From NCBI GenBank assembly GCA_963924555.1, contig OZ004595.1, positions 4,954,599 through 5,018,598 of the forward strand: a stretch of DNA of 64,000 bases, read 5' to 3'. Below the pieces are notes generated by a model. It saw nothing but the letters and a program-made list of their open reading frames with translations, searched no databases and was not told where the DNA came from. The position numbers and the translations under genes were made by a program. The DNA comes from Crambe crambe. Lineage: Eukaryota; Porifera; Demospongiae; Poecilosclerida; Crambeidae. Position 1 is the stretch's first letter. Each line of letters starts with the position of its first letter. Positions 57,675 to 64,000 of the stretch are shown here, in pieces.

Positions 57675-58010
57675 CAACCCTTAAATAGGGTAAGTTGATT
57701 GAATATCCAAGTAGCATCCTTAGTATAAAACGTATCCAAACACTTCTTCTTCTTTACTTCTTTCTCCTCATCAGATTCCAAACTGACCCGCTGTTGCCAT
57801 TTGATTAGTGTGTAACATCATCACTGTCAAGAACATAGTTCCTGATATCATCTAGCACTTCCTTTCCCCTAGAGGTACATTATAGTTCAGCTTGTAACCA
57901 GAGGGCCTGGGATTATCATCAGTATGATCATGAATTCCATAAAGATTTAGCAATACCAAAGTCTGGTTCAAATTCCCACCAACTCTTTTTTCTTTTTTGA
58001 ACTTTCATCG
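57675..58010 (-). pseudogene. Decayed single-module family copy (B/E type)
   Basis: On the minus strand, sequence matching the end of copies B and E can be followed: the terminal WILNQ-type region near 57685-57720, the SDEEKE and DSDDD tail near 57760-57840, the DDNPRPSGYK segment near 57890-57930 and the SWWEFEPDFGIAKS segment near 57950-57990. Several indels break the frame and the CFFAKG region is deleted. There is no exon 1. Confidence 0.8.
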
Positions 58011-58177
58011 TATTCAATCAAGTATAAATTAGGTCTTCTCTCCAGAGATGGTGATTATGAGAGGATAGTCAAGGAAGTCTGTCCTTTGAGTAGACAGGAA
58101 GAAGTTTAAGGAGCACTAAATAAACTTTCTTGGGACACTCTATAAGTAAAAGAACACTTCTGTGATGATTGCCTACT

Positions 58178-58212
58178 TCCCCCCCCCCCCCCCCCCCCCC
58201 CCCCACCCCCCT
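58178..58212. repeat. Poly-C run
   Basis: More than 25 C residues in a row, then CACCCCCC. Length is probably variable. Confidence 0.9.
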
Positions 58213-58365
58213 ATCCACACATACACACCTCAAAATGCCCCGCTACATGTATAGTTGGTTTTATAGCATGAATAACTTAATCCTTAAAGATAACTGGCTA
58301 ATTAAGTATAATCAAGTCAGTGTACATGGGTCATTCATTCACTCTCTCTTTCCTTCTTTTTCCAG

Positions 58366-58458
58366 ATAATAGCAAACACAAAGAAGATATTACCTATGAA
58401 GATAAATTTCATAGTGAGAAAATTAAGCTTCACCATGACAGCAGAGAGAGTTTGGAGG
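58366..58458 (+). other. Possible orphan exon
   Basis: A 93-nt open segment lies between a good acceptor (pyrimidine run, TTTTCCAG) and a donor (GTGAGA). It reads NSKHKEDITYEDKFHSEKIK and onward, a plausible hydrophilic coding sequence. I cannot connect it to flanking exons, so it may be a relic or part of an unrecognised gene. Confidence 0.25.
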
Positions 58459-58479
58459 GTGAGAATTCTCAGGGGCGAG

Positions 58480-58650
58480 GGCAGGTGCCCCCTGTGTTGG
58501 GAAGGTGGTGACAGCCATATTGGGCATATTGGTGGATGAGAGTAAAGGGATATAGTTCTGCTGGTGGCAGGTACATATTCCCCATGTTGGGAAGGTGGTG
58601 ACAGCCATATTGAGCACATTGGTGCTGGTGGCCACCCTCAGGGACAAGGG
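58480..58650. repeat. About 90-bp direct duplication
   Basis: GGGAAGGTGGTGACAGCCAT occurs at about 58499 and 58589 with similar following sequence (ATTGGGCATATTGGTG and ATTGAGCACATTGGTG). Confidence 0.8.
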
Positions 58651-58781
58651 TAATGGGATTAGCTGTTGGTATCACAGAAGTCCTCTCCGATAATTATAGT
58701 CACAATAATATTGTCTTGAATACTTACTCTCTTGTTATGACTTCAATAACATAGACAGAACAGACCAGAACTCAATATAAT

Positions 58782-59017
58782 CAGGGGCAGATCCAGGGTA
58801 GGGGTCCAGGGGGTCCGGACCCCCCCTTTTTTAATTTTAAAGTTGCATTTGTTGACAAGTTGTTAATAGGTTTATAATGCAACACAAAAGATGATTATTC
58901 CAAACTTCTGTACTTTTTTGATTATTGACTCATTTTGTGTTTTATTCTCTAATTTAACTGATTTTTTGCTTCCACAGGAGGGGCATGTTGGATCCAAAAT
59001 TGCTGGATCTGCCCCTG
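58782..59017. mobile_element. 236-bp hAT-like MITE
   Basis: Perfect 15-bp terminal inverted repeats CAGGGGCAGATCCAG are flanked by the 5-bp direct repeat ATAAT (58777-58781 and 59018-59022). The interior is AT-rich and non-coding. Ends and target duplication length match the insertion at 5638-5805, so both probably used the same transposase. Confidence 0.88.
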
Positions 59018-59174
59018 ATAATACAATAGTCTATAAAAAAAAGAAAGAAGCTATTAATGACAGGATATGAGAATCTAGTCTAATTAACCTCGAGTAATAA
59101 TAAGTACAATCCATCCCCTATGCCTTCTTGTATTTGTATTTCTTGCCTTCTTGGGAGATCAAACCCTATGAGTA

Positions 59175-62103
59175 GCGTAAACTTGCCTATTATCGCCAGT
59201 TTTAGGTCTTTTGCACTCCTACAGACTAACGATGAATATTGCAGACTCAGCACGAGACTGGGGGGTTCCCCTGTACTGAAAGCTGCAATAACTGAATTTT
59301 TGATAGCTAGCTATACTTTACCAATTTTTTGTTATTTTTTTAATACGCATAATGCAAACCGGCGATAATGAGTTATGATCAACCCATTATCGCCACAATA
59401 TAAAATGTGTATAAATAAGATGAAATCACAACATTTGCAAGAAAAAAAGTGTATTAGCAAGAAAAATGAAGAATTTGAGTGAGCAAAATGATGAATTCAA
59501 GCACATTTGGAGCACATATACCTCCTGGAAGATGCATTTCTTCCGAAAGCACAGTGACAGTGGACCCAATCTCCACATTTGTCACAGTCAATCCAAAAAA
59601 TATTTTCTGCAGCACATGCAGGCCATGGAGGTTCTCGGTTGGAACAAATACAACACTCCGTACCACTACTTTCACTGCTGCTCTCTGAGTCTGATTGGGT
59701 TTTAAATCGAGCAGGAAGCTGTCGAGTACGTTTGGGTTTCTGCTGCAGTACTTCTTCATCTTCAGATTCACTGCTAGCACTGTCTGCCTTTGACTTCTTC
59801 GAGGTACTCGAACCAGCACCATCAGACTCACTACCGTTGACTTCTGGTACTTTTGACCTCTTCTGACGAGTTGGAGCAGCACGCTTCTTGCCATTGCCTT
59901 TTGCTTGCTTTGCCTTCTCCCTCTCTTCCTTTTTTCTCTCTCGCTCTTTACGTTTTTCTTCCTGCACTTTCTCTCTTTCTTTGCGTTTCTTTTCTCGCTC
60001 TTCCTTACGCTTTTGCTTCAACTCTTCTGTTTCCTTTTCTTTACGATCCTTCTCCTTCATCATTTCTACGTACTCATTCTCGGTCAACACTCGAGCTTTC
60101 ACTATCCTTCTTTTTTTAGGTTGCATCTCAGTTTCAGGAGTAGAAAATAAATCAGCTAGGTGAGTTGGTACCAAACCAGCCCTGACTAAGGGGTTGGTTG
60201 CCGATGAACGTGTTTGAGGGGTGGAGCTTTCCTGTGGAGGAGTAATCGTTAGCGATGTTGGAGTATCAGCTACACTAGTGCTATCGGGTACAGGTGCTGT
60301 CTGGCTTGAATCTGAAGCTGGGGGGGTTAGCAAGTTCGTAGTTTCCTGCTGACAATCTGATACTACGGGTGATGGGGTGACAGGTGCTAAAATAAATGAT
60401 TCTGCTGACTCGTCACCAGCTGTACTCTCTCCTGCTCCATCACTGGAAGTAGAGGTATCAAGGTATTGATAGCATTCGGATGGTTTCATTTTTGATTTTT
60501 CCACGGCATCAGGATTAAATGGAAAAATCCCTGTTTTAGCAAACCCAGCTTTGATGTTTGACATGGAAAAAGACTTCTCAAATGGACCCTTTACCACAGA
60601 TGCAAAATCTCGCTTCGAAACTGTAAAATTTTTCTTCACGAAGCTCAGTGCACGTACGGATTTATAAAAATTATCTTTCAATGATTTGAAGACAGAAACA
60701 TCAAGTGGTTGCAGTGCATGCGTCGTATGAGGTGGCAAACAGAATAAAATCACATCATTAGCACGAGCCACATCTACCAGATCCAATGTCATATGGGATT
60801 TATGGCCATCAATGATTAGGAGTAGAGGACGTTGTGCAGCTGCATGTGGCAAAAAAACTTTATTCATCCAACTCAAAAATAACTCGGAATCAACCCATCC
60901 ACTCTCGCTTTTAGCATACACTGCATCATCAGGACCCTTAAATGTGTAAGATCCACCAGGAAATGCCTTGGGGAATATGATCATCGGTGGTAATGCTAAC
61001 CCAGCTGCAGACGCTCCGCACAATAATGTTATGTGGTCGGTTGTTCCATGAGCCTGAGCATACGAATGCTTTGCTTTAACTGAGGTCACTGCCTTCTCTC
61101 TCGTTCCATCCAATGGGAGAAAGGATTCATCACAGTTATAAATGCATCTCGGAGAATGCATAAGATTGTTTTCAGCAAGGGTTTTCTTCAAAAGTTCAAA
61201 ATAATCATTAACCACATCCAAATCCAGACATTCAGCACGTCCTCGATCCAACTTGTCTGTCTTTCTTAAAGTTACTTTTGGATTCCGTTTCCGAAAATTT
61301 AGCCACCAATGGTCACCTGGACCAAGCTCAGGATTGAATATTGATGCTTTACCAGCACGCTCAGCTATAGACCAGGCAAACGACATAACCATGCGGCGGG
61401 TTAGGGGAAAGCCTCTTTCTGCCATGTAGAACAGGTAGTTACACAAATATTCCTCTTCTTCTTTAGTGAGAATTGGATCTCTCCCAGGATTAGTCCCATG
61501 TACAACTTTTCCTTTGACCCGATCATCAAGCGTTTTTCTTGGGACGTTGTAGGAAGATGCAGCTTGCGTTACAGTAAGAGATTTATCACCTACAGCCTGC
61601 AATGCAGCTTTCATATCACTGTCTTTCCACAGTTTCCTCTTTTTCTTCTCCATTGAAAACCTGGAAAGATAAAACTAGCTAGTTAGCTAGCTAGATAGCT
61701 AGCTTTATAAATATGGTTAGCTAGCTAACCGCAACCAAGTTTTTAAAACCCATCTTGAAGTCCCTACAGAGACTTATTCAGAGTTCTAAGCCCACCAGAT
61801 CATAGGCCTAACACAGCTAGACCCGGCAAATACCTTTAGAAGCACATATAGTTTAGCTACCCAGGCCCTTTAGCCCGTCGCCTTCGCTTACTCACCACTT
61901 CAGGGAGCTGACAGAACACAAAATCAACACTAACTCGCAACTCCTGCTAGCTATCGTGAAAAAGTGCGAAGTCATCTCGAGCACATGGCCTACCAATTAT
62001 TTGCACGTGATATGAGGCTTCTAGAATCTTCTTGAAGCTCATTACACCCATTTGGCGATAATGGGTAAGCATTCCAACGTGGCGATAATTGGCAAGTTTA
62101 CGC
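59175..62103. mobile_element. Complete pogo-type DNA transposon (2.9 kb)
   Basis: Terminal inverted repeats GCGTAAACTTGCC(T/A)ATT plus ATCGCCA lie at both ends and match at 23 of 24 positions. TA target duplications lie at 59173-59174 and 62104-62105. Subterminal copies of ATTATCGCCA also occur inward (about 59386 and 62052). The single transposase frame inside is open from end to end, so the element is structurally autonomous and probably a recent insertion. Confidence 0.92.
59497..61653 (-). CDS. Pogo/Tigger-like transposase with C-terminal PHD finger
   Basis: 718 aa in one exon, transcribed inside the transposon at 59175-62103. Residues about 10-55 form a Psq-type helix-turn-helix (AALQAVGDKSLTVTQAASSY). 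Residues 60-140 are a CENP-B-type DNA-binding region (GDHWWLNFRKRNP). The DDE_1 catalytic core has Asp175 in YNCDES, Asp282 in IIDGHKSH and Asp318 in LQPLDVSVF, so the triad is complete with 35 residues between the last two. Residues 410-520 are Ser/Thr/Pro-rich. A highly charged Lys/Glu helix follows (about 545-610). The final 53 residues fit a PHD finger (CCIC, CDKCGDWVHCHC, CSKC). It would cut and paste the element at TA sites. There is no sign of domestication, because the terminal repeats are intact. Confidence 0.93.
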   Translation of the reverse strand: MEKKKRKLWKDSDMKAALQAVGDKSLTVTQAASSYNVPRKTLDDRVKGKVVHGTNPGRDPILTKEEEEYLCNYLFYMAERGFPLTRRMVMSFAWSIAERAGKASIFNPELGPGDHWWLNFRKRNPKVTLRKTDKLDRGRAECLDLDVVNDYFELLKKTLAENNLMHSPRCIYNCDESFLPLDGTREKAVTSVKAKHSYAQAHGTTDHITLLCGASAAGLALPPMIIFPKAFPGGSYTFKGPDDAVYAKSESGWVDSELFLSWMNKVFLPHAAAQRPLLLIIDGHKSHMTLDLVDVARANDVILFCLPPHTTHALQPLDVSVFKSLKDNFYKSVRALSFVKKNFTVSKRDFASVVKGPFEKSFSMSNIKAGFAKTGIFPFNPDAVEKSKMKPSECYQYLDTSTSSDGAGESTAGDESAESFILAPVTPSPVVSDCQQETTNLLTPPASDSSQTAPVPDSTSVADTPTSLTITPPQESSTPQTRSSATNPLVRAGLVPTHLADLFSTPETEMQPKKRRIVKARVLTENEYVEMMKEKDRKEKETEELKQKRKEEREKKRKEREKVQEEKRKERERKKEEREKAKQAKGNGKKRAAPTRQKRSKVPEVNGSESDGAGSSTSKKSKADSASSESEDEEVLQQKPKRTRQLPARFKTQSDSESSSESSGTECCICSNREPPWPACAAENIFWIDCDKCGDWVHCHCAFGRNASSRRYMCSKCA

Positions 62104-62105
62104 TA

Positions 62106-63259
62106 ATCTCATTAAGTACAGTACTAGTCAAATGAGTCCCATAATTATAGCAATCACCTATCTAGCTATCATGGGGAATGAAATTCCTAAAGAGACAGCA
62201 GATAGCCTTTTCCCATCTGGAATGAATCCAGTACTGTCATCAGTATGGTCAGGGAAACTTCATTCAAAAGCAGCGAAACCTCAGAATAATGAAGACACTT
62301 GGGACCCAGTCGGAGTAGCTATTGGTCTGGTCACCACCTGTGCATGGATCATGTGCACATGAAGATGAAGAATGTCGTCATTTTAAGTGGTAGCTCTTGA
62401 TTTATCATCATGCAGTCAGCATTAAGTCGGCAAATCTTAACCTTCTATAGATCTGGATACCATTTTTTTTTCGTGTGCTTCCTTTCAAGACCAGTATAGC
62501 TACATATAGTGTGGGAACAAGTATCTATGAGCCTAATGCAGTTTAGCCAAATGATTTTAAAAAGTGCTACAGAGAAATAGGAGTGGTGCACTGTATATAA
62601 TATTATTATCAAGGTGTGTGATAACGTTTAAATTTGTCTCTCAGATCTTGCATTTCCAGTGTGAGTGCAATAATCTCCTGTTCAAGTGCTCTTGTCAAGT
62701 TAAGTTCCTGCTGATACTCCAGGAGCAGATCTGGAGTGGGGTGGGAATAGCAATTATATATAAATGACATTATGTGGGACTAATTCCAAGTGAGTTGGAC
62801 TTACTACTGTGACAGTCTCAGATAGGAATCAAGCTATTTCTCAAATATCCTTTGATGTAGCTAACTAACTGCCCCAACTTCTGTCATGTAGCTATTCTAT
62901 AATGGTTGTCTCCACACAAGAAAATTCAGCCCCAAGGCTATACTACTGTAGTAATCATGAGTAATAGCTAGCAGAGATTTAGGAAGCAAATTTTGAGTAG
63001 AGGGGCCATCACCCCAAATGACACCACACCCCACATAACACACCCCCAAACTTTATGATTATATCATAAGAAAAAATGAGTTCTCTGTGATGCAATTTCT
63101 CTAAAGTAATTACAGGGGTGTATCCACAGATTTCTGACATTCGAATCTTGCTCCGAGGTCAATCATTGTGCGTATAGAATTTGGTAAAGGATCGTTAAGA
63201 ATCATGCCATCTACCTACTATACTACCACCTACTTACCGTACCACCTAGCTAGCTAGTA
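62106..63259. other. Intergenic DNA upstream of FTSJ1
   Basis: A 76-codon open frame at 62132-62362 has no recognisable features. There is otherwise AT-rich DNA with GCTAGCTA words. The last 100 bp should contain the FTSJ1 promoter. Confidence 0.4.
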
Positions 63260-64000
63260 ATGGGTCGTTCTTCAAAAGATAAACGTGACATTTATTACAG
63301 GCTTGCCAAAGAAGAAGGGTGGAGAGCAAGAAGTGCCTATAAACTCCTACATATCGATGAAGAATACGGCATCTTATCAGGTAGCTAAGTGTTACTGTAG
63401 GTTTACTGTAGGTTATTGGACTATCATCCAATGAAGGAGTGAAGAGAGTGGTGGACCTGTGTGCAGCTCCGGGAAGCTGGAGTCAAGTGTTGAGTCAACG
63501 ACTGAATGTTAAAAAAACTGGTGGTGGGAGAAATGGTGAAAGTAATAGACATGAAAATGATGATGCTCATAGATTGGATGCGATTGTCAGCAGTGATAAG
63601 AAATGTGAATTGGATAAGAGCAGAGTCGACTGTGCTGATAAAAACAAAGGCAGCAGTGTTAATGATGATGCTGGCAAGAAGAAGAGCACTGATGTGGAAG
63701 ACGGTGCTTGTTATAAGTTAGATCAGGACTCTAGCAGTGATAAAAGTAAGCTGGATGGAAGAGAAGAAAGAGGAGCTCAGATTGTAGCAGTGGATCTACA
63801 GCTCATGGCTCCAATCCCTGGAGTCGTACAGATTCAAGGTGACATCACAAAGGTGCATATCAGCCATGAATTTACACCAGCTTGTTCAATTTTTTTTATC
63901 CTAGTTATTATTTTCAACTGTTACTTTATTGTTATCTGTTGTTGTTATTTATATCTTGTTACATTATTTGTTGTTGTCACTTGTAGGAGTCAACTGCATT
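63260..64000 (+). CDS. FTSJ1: tRNA 2'-O-ribose methyltransferase FTSJ1/TRM7, 5' part
   Basis: A SAM-dependent enzyme that methylates anticodon-loop riboses of tRNAs. Exons 63260-63380, 63437-63852 and from 63987 to the window edge. Start [20 protein letters not shown] is nearly invariant in the family, and the catalytic Lys of the K-D-K-E tetrad should be in SAYKLL. Exon 2 gives [19 protein letters not shown] (SAM site) and, much later, [20 protein letters not shown]. Between these two conserved blocks lie about 85 hydrophilic residues that the family normally lacks. The exon 2 acceptor (CCAATGAAG) has a poor pyrimidine tract but is the one that restores the frame. The gene continues beyond the window. 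Confidence 0.93.

Noticed and set aside
62132-62362. 76-codon frame beside the pogo element
   Set aside because: Short, with no recognisable motif or splice context, and outside the transposon ends.

Overview
The window looks like nuclear DNA from an early-branching metazoan, most likely a sponge. That is an inference: the genes are spliced animal housekeeping and signalling genes with mostly short GT-AG introns, the intergenic DNA is AT-rich, and small foldback transposons are very dense. I could not confirm the species.

Layout. 1-10 kb (+): a tandem cluster of an unrecognised coiled-coil gene family (copies A, B, C, D), in which C is a pseudogene. 10.8-19.0 kb (-): a complete 21-exon phenylalanyl-tRNA synthetase beta subunit gene (FARSB). 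19.2-27.6 kb (+): a divergently transcribed MBOAT lysophospholipid acyltransferase of the LPCAT3 type. 28.1-37.5 kb (-): a BTB-BACK-Kelch gene with a 7.4-kb repeat-filled intron. 37.8-46.5 kb (+): an ankyrin-Roc-COR (ROCO family) gene whose Roc GTPase domain is split by a very long low-complexity insertion. 46.9-51.6 kb (+): two tandem astacin metalloproteases, the first inactivated and the second apparently active. 52.0-52.6 kb (-): a retroelement-like fragment. 53.1-58.0 kb (-): inverted copies E and F of the coiled-coil family plus a decayed third copy. 59.2-62.1 kb: an apparently complete pogo-type DNA transposon with an intact DDD transposase and a C-terminal PHD finger. 63.3 kb to the end (+): the 5' part of the FTSJ1/TRM7 tRNA 2'-O-methyltransferase gene.

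The conserved genes are unrelated in function: translation (FARSB, FTSJ1), membrane lipid remodelling (LPCAT3-like), ubiquitin ligase adaptor (Kelch), GTPase scaffold (ROCO). Two pairs, FARSB/LPCAT3 and Kelch/ROCO, are divergent and share short promoter regions. The FARSB exon model sums to exactly 590 codons in frame. The Kelch, ROCO and coiled-coil B, D, E and F models also close in frame, which supports the assigned splice sites.

The least explained system is the coiled-coil family. It is modular, with one or two copies of a basic coiled coil followed by a CFFADG-type motif and a GPSGF-type motif. It occurs as tandem and inverted copies on both sides of about 43 kb of conserved genes, and the two-module copies have repeatedly lost the end of the second module. 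I recognise no known domain in it.
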